Of a stretch of 46,529 nt of DNA, positions 7,723 through 15,655 are shown one piece after another. The notes under the pieces are model-generated. The model searched no databases and was not told the DNA's origin. It worked only from the letters and a program-made list of their open reading frames with translations. The first letter of the stretch is position 1. The number at the start of each line of letters is the position of its first letter. Both the position numbers and the translations under genes were made by a program. Origin of the DNA: Rhodanobacter lindaniclasticus (lineage in GTDB: Bacteria; Pseudomonadota; Gammaproteobacteria; Xanthomonadales; Rhodanobacteraceae); the NCBI RefSeq assembly GCF_004799035.1, contig NZ_MWIO01000058.1, forward strand, positions 1 through 46,529. The letters are read 5' to 3'.

Positions 7723-10020
7723 ATGACCCGTCGCACCACGCTGATGCTCGCCCTGCTGGCCTGTGCCGCCTGTTCCCCGCTGATGGCCGCGGGCGGCCAC
7801 GCGGGCGATGTCGATCCGCGCATCGGCACCGGCGGCGACGGCCACACCTTCCCCGGCGCGACCGTGCCGTTCGGCATGATCCAGCTCTCGCCCGATACCG
7901 CGATGCCGGACTTCAAGCACGCCTACAAGTGGGCCGCCGGCTACCGGTACGACGACAGCAGCATCATGGGTTTCTCGCACACGCACTTCTCCGGCTCCGG
8001 CCATTCGGACCTGGGCGACGTGCTGGTGATGCCGATCGCCGGCGAGGTGAAACTCGAACCGGGCGATCCCGCCCAACCGGGCAGCGGCTACCGCTCGCGC
8101 TTCTCGCACGCCAGTGAGGTGGTGCAGGCCGGCTATTACGCGGTGACGCTGAGCGACTACGGCATCCGCGCCGAACTCACCGCCGGGCGCCGCGTGGGCT
8201 GGCACCGCTACACCTTCCCGAAGGACAAGCCGGCACACCTGCTGCTCGACCTGCGCCCGAGCATCTACGACTACCCCGGCAAGGTGCTGTGGTCGAAGCT
8301 GCAGGTGGCCGACGACGGCACCGTCAGCGGCTGCCGCACCACCCGCGGCTGGGCGCCGGGACGTGAGCTGTGCTTCGCCCTGCGCTTCAACCAGCCGATG
8401 ACCTCGCGCACGCTGTATGACCGCGAGAACGACATCCTCTACAAGGGCTTCAAGGGCCCCGGCAACCAGCCGCTCGATCACGACGCGCAGAACGGCCGCG
8501 CGCTGGTCGGCGTGTTCGACTTCGGTGCGCTGAAGCAGCCGCTGGAGGTGAAGGTGGCGATCTCGCCGGTCAGCGCCGCCAACGCGGTGGCCAACCTCGA
8601 TGCCGACGGCAAGGGCTGGGATTTCGACGCCCGCCGCGCGCAGGCGAAGGCCGCGTGGGACCGGGCGCTGGCGGTGGTCGACGTCGACGCGCCGGCGACC
8701 GTGCGCAGGCAGTTCTACACCGCGCTGTACCACGCCATGCTTTCGCCCACGCTGAGCATGGACGTCAACGGCGAATATCGCGGTCCCGACCACGCCGTGC
8801 ACAAGGCGGACGGCTACGAGTTCTACTCGACCTGGTCGCTGTGGGACGTCTACCGCGCGCAGCAGCCGCTGATGGTGCTGCTCAATCCCGAACGCAGCAC
8901 CGACTTCATCCGCTCGCTGATCGCCGCGCGCGAGGCCAGCCCGTTCGGCATCCTGCCGGTGTGGGCCTACCAGGGCCTGGAGACCTGGTGCATGATCGGC
9001 TACCACGCCGTGCCGGTGATCGCCGATGCCTACATCAAGGGCGTGCGCGGCTTCGATGCCGACAAGGCGTTGCAGGCCATGGTCGCCAGCGCCACCTACG
9101 CGCCCTACGGAGATCTCGCCGACTACATGAAGCTCGGCTACGTGCCGATCGACAAGGAGCCCGAGGGCGCTTCCAAGACGCTCGAATACGCCTACGACGA
9201 CTGGTCGCTGGCGCAGATGGCGAAGGCGATGGGCAAGACCGACCTTGCCGCCACCTTCGGCAAGCGCGCCGGCAACTGGAAGAACGCGTGGAACCCTCAG
9301 ACCGGCTTCATGCGCGCGCGGCTCGCCGACGGCAAGTTCCGCGAACCGTTCGATCCCACGGCCGCCGGCTACGGCAGCGACTTCACCGAAGGCAACGCCT
9401 GGCAGTATTCGTGGTATGTGCCGCAGGACGTGCCGGGCCTGATCGAGGCGATGGGCGGCGCCGCGAAGTTCGTGGCGAAACTGGACGCGCTGTTCGACGC
9501 CAGGGTCGACCCGGCGCACTTCAAGCACGTGGAGGACATCACCGGCCTGATCGGCTGGTACGCCCACGGCAACGAGCCCAGCCACCACATCGCCTATCTC
9601 TACGACTACGCCGGCGCGCCGTGGAAGACGCAGGAGCGCCTGAAGCAGATCATGGACAGCCAGTACGCCGCGCGCCCGGACGGGCTCTCCGGCAACGACG
9701 ACCTGGGCCAGATGTCGGCCTGGTACGTGTTCACCGCGCTGGGCTTCTACCCGGTGACGCCGGCCAGCGACGTCTACGCGATCGGACGGCCATTCGTCGG
9801 GCGCGCCACGCTGCACCTGACCGACGGCAAGGGCTTCACCGTCAGCGCGGCGCCGCTGGATGACGCGCACCCTTACGTCGGTGAGGTCACGCTCAACGGC
9901 AAGCCGCTGGCCGCACCTTTCCTGCATCACGCGCAGATCCTCGCCGGTGGCGAGCTGCACTTCCGCATGCAGGCCACGCCCGACCGCCACCGGGGCGTGG
10001 GCGCCCCGCCGCAGGGATGA
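7723..10020 (+). CDS. GH92 exo-alpha-mannosidase, exported
   Basis: A 765-residue glycoside hydrolase of family 92, calcium-dependent enzymes that remove terminal alpha-mannose from N-glycans and mannans. Family landmarks run in order: DVDPRIGTGGDGHTFPGAT at the mature N-terminus, the beta-sandwich domain, YHAMLSPTLSMDVNGEY, FYSTWSLWDVYRAQQPL, VWAYQGLETWCMIGYH (region of the catalytic acid) and GNDDLGQMSAWYVF (region of the aspartate base). The ATG at 7723 is preferred over an in-frame TTG at 7699. The N-terminus MTRRTTLMLALLACAACSP holds a possible lipobox LLAC (Cys14), so it may be a lipoprotein; otherwise it is a plain signal peptide. It is divergent from the mannose operon and 66 bp upstream of a histidine kinase. 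Confidence 0.93.
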   Translation: MTRRTTLMLALLACAACSPLMAAGGHAGDVDPRIGTGGDGHTFPGATVPFGMIQLSPDTAMPDFKHAYKWAAGYRYDDSSIMGFSHTHFSGSGHSDLGDVLVMPIAGEVKLEPGDPAQPGSGYRSRFSHASEVVQAGYYAVTLSDYGIRAELTAGRRVGWHRYTFPKDKPAHLLLDLRPSIYDYPGKVLWSKLQVADDGTVSGCRTTRGWAPGRELCFALRFNQPMTSRTLYDRENDILYKGFKGPGNQPLDHDAQNGRALVGVFDFGALKQPLEVKVAISPVSAANAVANLDADGKGWDFDARRAQAKAAWDRALAVVDVDAPATVRRQFYTALYHAMLSPTLSMDVNGEYRGPDHAVHKADGYEFYSTWSLWDVYRAQQPLMVLLNPERSTDFIRSLIAAREASPFGILPVWAYQGLETWCMIGYHAVPVIADAYIKGVRGFDADKALQAMVASATYAPYGDLADYMKLGYVPIDKEPEGASKTLEYAYDDWSLAQMAKAMGKTDLAATFGKRAGNWKNAWNPQTGFMRARLADGKFREPFDPTAAGYGSDFTEGNAWQYSWYVPQDVPGLIEAMGGAAKFVAKLDALFDARVDPAHFKHVEDITGLIGWYAHGNEPSHHIAYLYDYAGAPWKTQERLKQIMDSQYAARPDGLSGNDDLGQMSAWYVFTALGFYPVTPASDVYAIGRPFVGRATLHLTDGKGFTVSAAPLDDAHPYVGEVTLNGKPLAAPFLHHAQILAGGELHFRMQATPDRHRGVGAPPQG

Positions 10021-10086
10021 TGATTCGCCGGGTCGTGCCAGAATGGAGCGGTCGTTGATGCCGGCGGTCGCGGAGGGCTGGATCGA

Positions 10087-11883
10087 ATGAATTTCCGCAT
10101 CTTCATGAGTTGGCGGGTCGCCGGACTGCTGTCGGCCATGCTGATCATCGTCGGCCTGCCGTACCTGGTGACGCGGCTGAATACGCGCGACACCCTGCTG
10201 GCGAACAGCTGGGTCACCCACTCCACCGAGGTGCGTTCGGTCGCCTATCGCGTCGCCTACCTGATCCGCAGCAGCGAGGCGGCGACCTACCGCATGCTGG
10301 TCGGCGACGTCGGCGCCGAAACGCGCGCCGAGGCCGAGAGCGCCGCGGCGCAGGTGCCGCAACTGCTGCAGCGACTGCGCGCGATGACCAGCGACAACCC
10401 GGCCCAGCAGGCCTTGATCGGCGCGCTGGAAAACAGCGTCACCGGCCGCCTCACCCTGATGACTCGTGCGCGCGAACTGCAGCGGCGCGGTGACGTGGGC
10501 CGCGCCGGGCAAGCCATGGGCGAGGCCGCCGAGCTGTTTCCGTTCGCCGCCAAGATCGACGACATCGTCGCCAACGAGAACCAGTTGCTGGAAGCGCGCC
10601 AGCAGGCCGCCGAGCATCGGGAGTTCAACGGCCAGCTGGTGCAGGGCATCACCGCGCTGGCGCAGCTGGTGCTGCTGGCGATCATCGTGATCGCCTCGGA
10701 ACGGCAGATTCGCCAGCGGCGCCGGGCCGAGACGCGCGAGGGCCGCGCGGTGCTGCGCTCGCGGCTGATCCTGCAATCCGTGCGCGAGCCGATCGCGCTG
10801 TTCGACGCGAACCTCAACAGCCTGCTGCTGAACAATGCCTTCGGCGACCTCTACGGCGAGGACCCGCAGCAACCGTCGCGCACGCTCGTCGAGATCGGCG
10901 GCGGCGTGTGGAACGACAGTGCCCTGCTGCAGCGCTTCCGCGACGTGCTGCTGAGCGATCGCGAGCTGTGGGACTACGACATGGTGCAGCGCACCGCCGA
11001 CGGCGAGCAGCGCCATATCGTGGTCAACGCGCGACGGCTGCAGCAGGATCTCACCGACGAGCCGGCGCTGTTGCTCACGGTGAGCGACGTCACCGTGCGT
11101 GCGCTGACCGAGGAGAAGGTGATCGAGCTCAATCGCCAGCTCGAGGGCAAGATCGACCAGATCTCCGACATCAACCGCGAGCTGGAGGCGTTCAGCTACT
11201 CCGTCTCGCACGACCTGCGTGCACCGCTGCGCCACGTGGCGGGCTTCGTGCGCAAGCTGGAGCACCATCTGGCCGGGCAGCTCGACGACAAGGCCAGCCA
11301 CTACATCGGCGTGATCGAAAGCGCTGCCCAGCGCATGGCGCTGCTGATCGACGACCTGCTGGTGTTCTCGCGCCTGGGCCGCGGCCCGTTGCGGTTGCAG
11401 GCGGTGGACATGCAGTCGCTGGTGGAGGAGGCGCGGGCGCTGGCCGAATCGTCGGCGGAGGGCCGGCGCATCGTGTGGACGATCGGGCCCTTGCCGATGG
11501 TCATCGGCGACGCCAACATGTTGCGCACGGTGTGGCAGAACCTGCTCGGCAACGCCGTGAAGTACACCGGGCGTTGCGAGGTGGCGCGCATCGAGGTCAG
11601 CGCCGGGCGCAGCAACCGGGGTGATTACGAGTTTGCCGTGGCGGACAACGGCGCCGGCTTCGACATGCAGTATGCAGACAAGCTGTTCGGCGTGTTCCAG
11701 CGCCTGCATCGCGCCTCGGATTTCCCGGGCAACGGCATCGGCCTGGCCAACGTGCGGCGCATCATCACGCGCCATGGCGGCAAGGTCTGGGCCCAGGCCG
11801 CGCCGGACCAGGGCGCCACGTTCCACTTCTCGCTGCCGGCCACCGACGTGGCCGGGGCGCAAGACGGAGAGTCGGCGGCATGA
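10087..11883 (+). CDS. Membrane-bound sensor histidine kinase (CHASE3-like sensor, PAS, HisKA, HATPase)
   Basis: A 598-residue sensor kinase. TM1 spans about residues 11-29 and TM2 about 187-204, enclosing a helical periplasmic domain of CHASE3 character. A PAS-like domain covers about 225-340, then a coiled stretch leads to the HisKA box SYSVSHDLRAPLRHVAGF with phospho-acceptor H375. The ATPase domain has NLLGNAVKYT (N box), VADNGAGFD (G1) and GNGIGLANVRRII (G2). This kinase type is related to the cyanobacterial/phytochrome group that works with single-domain Rcp1-like regulators, and exactly such a gene overlaps it by 4 bp downstream. The signal is not known. It may share a transcript with the GH92 gene. 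Confidence 0.88.
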   Translation: MNFRIFMSWRVAGLLSAMLIIVGLPYLVTRLNTRDTLLANSWVTHSTEVRSVAYRVAYLIRSSEAATYRMLVGDVGAETRAEAESAAAQVPQLLQRLRAMTSDNPAQQALIGALENSVTGRLTLMTRARELQRRGDVGRAGQAMGEAAELFPFAAKIDDIVANENQLLEARQQAAEHREFNGQLVQGITALAQLVLLAIIVIASERQIRQRRRAETREGRAVLRSRLILQSVREPIALFDANLNSLLLNNAFGDLYGEDPQQPSRTLVEIGGGVWNDSALLQRFRDVLLSDRELWDYDMVQRTADGEQRHIVVNARRLQQDLTDEPALLLTVSDVTVRALTEEKVIELNRQLEGKIDQISDINRELEAFSYSVSHDLRAPLRHVAGFVRKLEHHLAGQLDDKASHYIGVIESAAQRMALLIDDLLVFSRLGRGPLRLQAVDMQSLVEEARALAESSAEGRRIVWTIGPLPMVIGDANMLRTVWQNLLGNAVKYTGRCEVARIEVSAGRSNRGDYEFAVADNGAGFDMQYADKLFGVFQRLHRASDFPGNGIGLANVRRIITRHGGKVWAQAAPDQGATFHFSLPATDVAGAQDGESAA

Positions 11884-12326
11884 ACAAGAAAGAACTGCGC
11901 ACCGTGCTGCTGGTCGAGGACAGCCTGGCGGACGCCGAGATGGCGATGGACGCGCTGGCGGAGGCCCACCTGGCCAATCCGGTGGTGCACGTCGAGGACG
12001 GCGTGGAATGCCTGGACTACCTGCGTTGCACCGGCGCCTGGGCCGGGCGCGAACCGGGCGATCCGGCGGTGGTGCTGCTGGACATCAAGATGCCGCGCAT
12101 GGATGGCCTGGAAGTGCTCACCCGCATGCGCCACGATGAGCAACTGCGGCGGGTCCCGGTGGTGATCCTGTCCTCCTCGCACGAGGAGAGCGACCTGGCC
12201 CGCAGCTGGGACCTCGGCGCCAACGCCTACGTGATCAAGCCGGTGGACGTGGACCAGTTCTTCGAGGCCGTGCGCACGCTGGGGCGGTTCTGGGCGGTGC
12301 TGAACGAGGCGCCCGACGCGGGTTGA
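11880..12326 (+). CDS. Single-domain response regulator (Rcp1-like)
   Basis: A 148-residue receiver domain with no output domain. The acidic pocket is E13/D14, the phospho-acceptor D68 in VVLLDIKMPRMDG, the switch residue S98/S99 and the lysine K120 in AYVIKPVD. It starts within the last codons of the kinase (ATGA overlap), so the two are translationally coupled and very likely cognate. Proteins of this kind pass phosphate on to other partners; the REC-HK-REC protein encoded next is one candidate (inference). Confidence 0.9.
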   Translation: MNKKELRTVLLVEDSLADAEMAMDALAEAHLANPVVHVEDGVECLDYLRCTGAWAGREPGDPAVVLLDIKMPRMDGLEVLTRMRHDEQLRRVPVVILSSSHEESDLARSWDLGANAYVIKPVDVDQFFEAVRTLGRFWAVLNEAPDAG

Positions 12327-12402
12327 TGGATGAGTGGATGCGCCCGGGCGGTCGCCCGCGGCGTCGACAACGGCGGCCGCACGGCCAGTGATGGAGAACA
12401 CC

Positions 12403-13965
12403 ATGCCCAACCGTCAGGTCAAGTCGATGCCGACGATACGGGTGTTGCAAGTGGAGGACAGCGAGCTCGATGCCGAGCTGGTGCTGGCCGAACTGGACGC
12501 CGACGGTATCCCGCACGAAGCGCGGCTGGTCGACGACGAGGCCGGCTACCTCGCCGCACTGAACGAGTTCCATCCGCATATCGTGCTGTCCGACCTCAGC
12601 GTGCCCGGCTTCTCCGGGCAGCGCGCGCTCGAATTGCTGCGCGCGAACGACGAAGACCTGCCTTTCATCTTCGTCTCCGCGACCCTGGGTGAGGAGGCCG
12701 CGATCAAGGCGCTGCGCAACGGCGCCACCGACTACATCCTGAAGCAGAATCCCGTGCGCCTGGCCAGCGCAGTGCGTCGCGCGCTGGTCGAGGCGGACGC
12801 GCGCAAGGCCAACCGCCGCGCCGAGGCCGACCTGATCCGCGCGCAGCGTTTCGAGAGCCTGGCGATGCTCGCCGGCGGCCTCAGCCACGACCTGCGCAAC
12901 CTGCTGCAGCCGCTGCTGCTGGCCGGCGACAGCCTGCGCGACTATCAGGGCGACCCGCGCCTGATGCGGCTGGGCAACCTGGTGCGCGATTGCGGCAAGC
13001 GCGGGCTGGAAATGGTGCATTCGATGCTGTCCTTCGCGCGCGGTGCCCGCCGCGCCGAGCGCGTGCGCGTGGGCACCCTGATGAGCGCGTTCGGCCTGCT
13101 GATGCAGGGCAGCGTGCCGCGTTCGGTGGTGATGGATCTGGCCATCGACGACCCCGAGCTGGCTTTCGAGGGCAACCACACCGAACTGCAGCAGTGCCTG
13201 CTCAACCTCTGCCTCAATGCGATCCAGGCGATGCCCGATGGCGGCAACCTGCGCATCGAGACCAGCCAGCAGCGGCTGGCCGAGGACTTCTTCCTGGCCG
13301 AGGAGGAGCCGTGCGCCGGCCACTACCTGCGCATCAGCGTGATCGACTCCGGGCCGGGCATGGACCAGGCCGTGCTGGAGCACCTGTTCGAACCGTTCTT
13401 CACCACCAAGGAGGCCGGCACCGGCCTGGGCCTGGTCTCGTGCAAGCGCATCGTGGCCAGCCACGGCGGCGTGATGCGGGTGGACAGCAAACCCGGCGAC
13501 GGCACCCGCTTCGACCTCTACATCCCGCTGGACGAGCTGGAGGCCGACGCCGCTGCGCCGGACGACATGCAGAGCCTCGAAGGCGCCGCCGAACGCGTGC
13601 TGGTGGTGGTGGAGGAGGCCGGCCAGCTGTCGCTGTTGTCCGACATGCTCGATGCCTACGGCTACCAGGCGCACGCCAGCCAGAGTGGCACCGCCGCGTT
13701 GCAGTGGATCGAGGCCGGCGGCCTGCCCGATCTGGTGTTGCTGGACGCGGACATGAACCTGTTCACCGGCGTGCGTACGCTGGCGGCCCTGGTCGACCAG
13801 GGTTACCGGGGCGGCGTGGTGCTGCTGGCGCGCCCGGACACGCCACCGGACCTGCAGGAGCTGCCGCCGCTGGACAACCTGGTGCTGGTGGACAAGCCGG
13901 TTGAAACCGCCGCCCTGCTGCGTGCCGTGCGCAAGGCGCTGGACGATACTGCCGACTGCGGGTAG
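12403..13965 (+). CDS. Hybrid signalling protein: receiver - histidine kinase - receiver
   Basis: A soluble 520-residue protein with no membrane segment. The N-terminal receiver has E18/D19 and phospho-acceptor D64 (HIVLSDLSVPG) and K114. The central kinase has GGLSHDLRNLLQP with H162, and its ATPase domain carries NLCLNAIQAM, DSGPGMD and GTGLGLVSCKRI. A second receiver (from about residue 397) has LVLLDADMN and VDKP; its acidic pocket reads VVVEEAG, with E-E instead of the usual D-D or E-D. The start at 12403 is chosen because GGAG at 12393-12396 is well spaced; ATG 12391 and a GTG at 12334 are alternatives in frame. It follows the response regulator by 76 bp and is likely part of the same phosphorelay. 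Confidence 0.85.
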   Translation: MPNRQVKSMPTIRVLQVEDSELDAELVLAELDADGIPHEARLVDDEAGYLAALNEFHPHIVLSDLSVPGFSGQRALELLRANDEDLPFIFVSATLGEEAAIKALRNGATDYILKQNPVRLASAVRRALVEADARKANRRAEADLIRAQRFESLAMLAGGLSHDLRNLLQPLLLAGDSLRDYQGDPRLMRLGNLVRDCGKRGLEMVHSMLSFARGARRAERVRVGTLMSAFGLLMQGSVPRSVVMDLAIDDPELAFEGNHTELQQCLLNLCLNAIQAMPDGGNLRIETSQQRLAEDFFLAEEEPCAGHYLRISVIDSGPGMDQAVLEHLFEPFFTTKEAGTGLGLVSCKRIVASHGGVMRVDSKPGDGTRFDLYIPLDELEADAAAPDDMQSLEGAAERVLVVVEEAGQLSLLSDMLDAYGYQAHASQSGTAALQWIEAGGLPDLVLLDADMNLFTGVRTLAALVDQGYRGGVVLLARPDTPPDLQELPPLDNLVLVDKPVETAALLRAVRKALDDTADCG

Positions 13966-14032
13966 GGCGGGCATCGTCCGCCGAATCCCGGCAGCATGCG
14001 TGGAAAAAAACGGCGGGCAGTGCCCGCCCTAC
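13962..14032. repeat. Inverted repeat GTAGGGCGGGCA ... TGCCCGCCCTAC
   Basis: Perfect 12-bp arms at 13962-13973 and 14021-14032; the left arm overlaps the stop codon of the hybrid kinase. The motif resembles the extragenic palindromes with GTAGGGCGGGC cores scattered in Xanthomonadaceae genomes (from memory). The right part also forms the compact hairpin of the pilR terminator. Confidence 0.55.
14004..14028 (-). terminator. Rho-independent terminator of pilR
   Basis: On the minus strand the hairpin GGCGGGCA / TGCCCGCC (14028-14012, minimal loop) is followed after one base by seven T (14010-14004). It lies 60 bp past the pilR stop codon in the right orientation. It also sits between the convergent hybrid kinase and pilR genes. 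Confidence 0.7.
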
Positions 14033-14040
14033 GCACCGAT

Positions 14041-14069
14041 CGTAGGAGCGCACTGGGTGCGCTCCTACG
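14041..14069. repeat. Perfect 13-bp palindromic element (REP-like)
   Basis: CGTAGGAGCGCAC, a TGG loop, then GTGCGCTCCTACG form a perfect hairpin. GTAGGAGCGC palindromes of this design are typical intergenic repeats of Pseudomonas and Xanthomonadales. It lies just after pilR and just before the pilR terminator, so it would be transcribed as a stable 3' stem. Confidence 0.7.
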
Positions 14070-14090
14070 GGGAAGCGCTGGACCGGGCTT

Positions 14091-15491
14091 TCAGTCGATG
14101 CCGAGCTTCTTCAGCTTGTAGCGCAGGGCACGGAAGGTGATGCCGAGTTTGCGTGCCGCGGCGGTCTTGTTGTAGCGCGATTCTTCCAGTGCCTTGACGA
14201 TGGCGGTGCGCTCGATGTTGCTGATGTAGTCGTCCAGCCCGCCATCGGCGCTGGGTGCCGCAACAACTGGTGCAGCCGGAGCGCCGGCGGTGGCGGTGGC
14301 GGCGACATCGGTCGGCGCCGGACGCGCGCCGCGCTGGGGCAGCATCAGGTCGGAGGCCTCGATGCTGGTGCCGTCGCTCATCGCCATGGCGCGTTCGAGG
14401 ATGTTCTCCAGCTCGCGCACGTTGCCGGGGAAATCGTAGCTCTCCAGTGACTCGAGCGCGCCCGGCGACAGCCGGCCCACTTCCTGGCCGCTCTTGCCGG
14501 CCAGTGTCTTGAGGATGAACGCGGCCAGCTGCGGCACGTCGCCGCGGCGCTCGCGCAGCGGTGGCACGCGCAGTTCGATCACGTTGATGCGATAGAACAG
14601 GTCCTGGCGGAACTGGCCCTGCTCGACCAGCTGGCCGAGGTTCTTGTGGGTGGCCGAGAGGATGCGCACGTCGACCGGAATCTCGTCGCGGCCGCCGATC
14701 GGGCGCACCGCCTTTTCCTGGATCGCGCGCAGCAGTTTGACCTGCATGTGCAGCGGCAGCTCGGCCACCTCGTCGAGGAACAGCGTGCCGCCCTGGGCGG
14801 CCTGGAACAGGCCTTCCTTGTCCGCGCCAGCGCCGGTGAAACTGCCCTTGCGGTGGCCGAAGAATTCGCTTTCCATCAGCTCGGACGGGATCGCGCCGCA
14901 GTTGACCGGCACGAACGGACCGCTGGCGCGCGGGCCCTGCTCGTGGATCAGCCGCGCCACCAGCTCCTTGCCCACGCCGGATTCGCCGGCGATGTAGACC
15001 GGCGCCTGGTTGCGCGCCAGCTTGGTGATCGTGGCGCGCACCTGCTCCATGGCCGGGGAGCTGCCGATCAGACGGTCGCCCGAGCCACCGGCCTTGGCGG
15101 CGGCACCGCCCTCTCGCTTCTCCTCGGCCAGCCGCAGCGCGGTGCGTACCAGGCCGCGCAGCATCTGGATGTCGACCGGCTTGGAGACGAAGTCGAAGGC
15201 GCCCGCCTTGAGCGCGTTGACCGCCGCGTCGACGTTGCCGTAGGCGGTGATCATCGCCACCGGCGTGTCAGGGCAGGTCTCGGCGATCAGCTCGATCACT
15301 TCCTGGCCGTTGCCGTCGGGCAAACGCATGTCGGTGAAGCAGAGGTCGTAGCTGTTCTCGCTCAGCGCACGGCGCGCGTCGGCGACGGTACCGACGGCTT
15401 CGACCTGCAGATCCATGCGCCCGAGGGTGATGGTGAGCAGCTCGCGAATGTCGCGTTCGTCGTCGATGACCAGGACGGTCTGGAGGCTCAT
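14091..15491 (-). CDS. pilR: Type IV pilus response regulator PilR (sigma-54 activator)
   Basis: A 466-residue NtrC-type activator. The receiver (1-120) has D10/D11, phospho-acceptor D54 and K104. The AAA+ domain has the Walker A GESGVGKE (169-176) and the sigma-54 contact loop GSFTGA (216-221), followed by GTLFLDEVAELP. The C-terminal Fis-type helix-turn-helix ends in KTAAARKLGITFRALRYKLK, the ending typical of PilR rather than other NtrC-like proteins. PilR activates pilA, the major pilin gene, with sigma-54. Its kinase PilS is normally the adjacent upstream gene; here PilS lies 10.7 kb away at 26223-27839, on the same strand, with a sugar operon between. It could be read from its own promoter in 15492-15655 or by read-through from the GH65 operon. 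Confidence 0.9.
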   Translation of the reverse strand: MSLQTVLVIDDERDIRELLTITLGRMDLQVEAVGTVADARRALSENSYDLCFTDMRLPDGNGQEVIELIAETCPDTPVAMITAYGNVDAAVNALKAGAFDFVSKPVDIQMLRGLVRTALRLAEEKREGGAAAKAGGSGDRLIGSSPAMEQVRATITKLARNQAPVYIAGESGVGKELVARLIHEQGPRASGPFVPVNCGAIPSELMESEFFGHRKGSFTGAGADKEGLFQAAQGGTLFLDEVAELPLHMQVKLLRAIQEKAVRPIGGRDEIPVDVRILSATHKNLGQLVEQGQFRQDLFYRINVIELRVPPLRERRGDVPQLAAFILKTLAGKSGQEVGRLSPGALESLESYDFPGNVRELENILERAMAMSDGTSIEASDLMLPQRGARPAPTDVAATATAGAPAAPVVAAPSADGGLDDYISNIERTAIVKALEESRYNKTAAARKLGITFRALRYKLKKLGID

Positions 15492-15655
15492 GGCGTGTCG
15501 GTTGGCAGGGGGTACGCGGCAGAATACCCGCCCCCGCCCCGCGGGGCAAAGACCGGCAGCCTCCTCAGCGGCCCGGCCGGCGGTCCCCGGCCGGCGGTCG
15601 AAGAAGCGCAGCGTCGAGGCGAGGGGCCGGTGCGATTCGTGCGTCTGCGGGGGCG
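15492..15655. other. Spacer between the GH65 operon and pilR
   Basis: 164 very GC-rich bases. A 13-base direct repeat CCGGCCGGCGGTC occurs twice in tandem near 15576-15600, and CCCCGCGGGG lies at about 15537-15546. No sigma-70 or sigma-54 promoter is evident for pilR, and no T-rich terminator follows the GH65 gene, which leaves read-through possible. Confidence 0.4.

Noticed and set aside
7438..11862. 1474-codon minus-strand open frame opposite the GH92 and histidine kinase genes
   Set aside because: Length is remarkable, but the translation is low-complexity (His/Val/Gly/Arg) and antisense to two genes with full family motifs; it reflects codon bias, not a gene.
12235..13974. 579-codon minus-strand frame opposite the hybrid kinase gene
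   Set aside because: Antisense shadow with no recognisable domain; the plus strand encodes receiver and kinase motifs.
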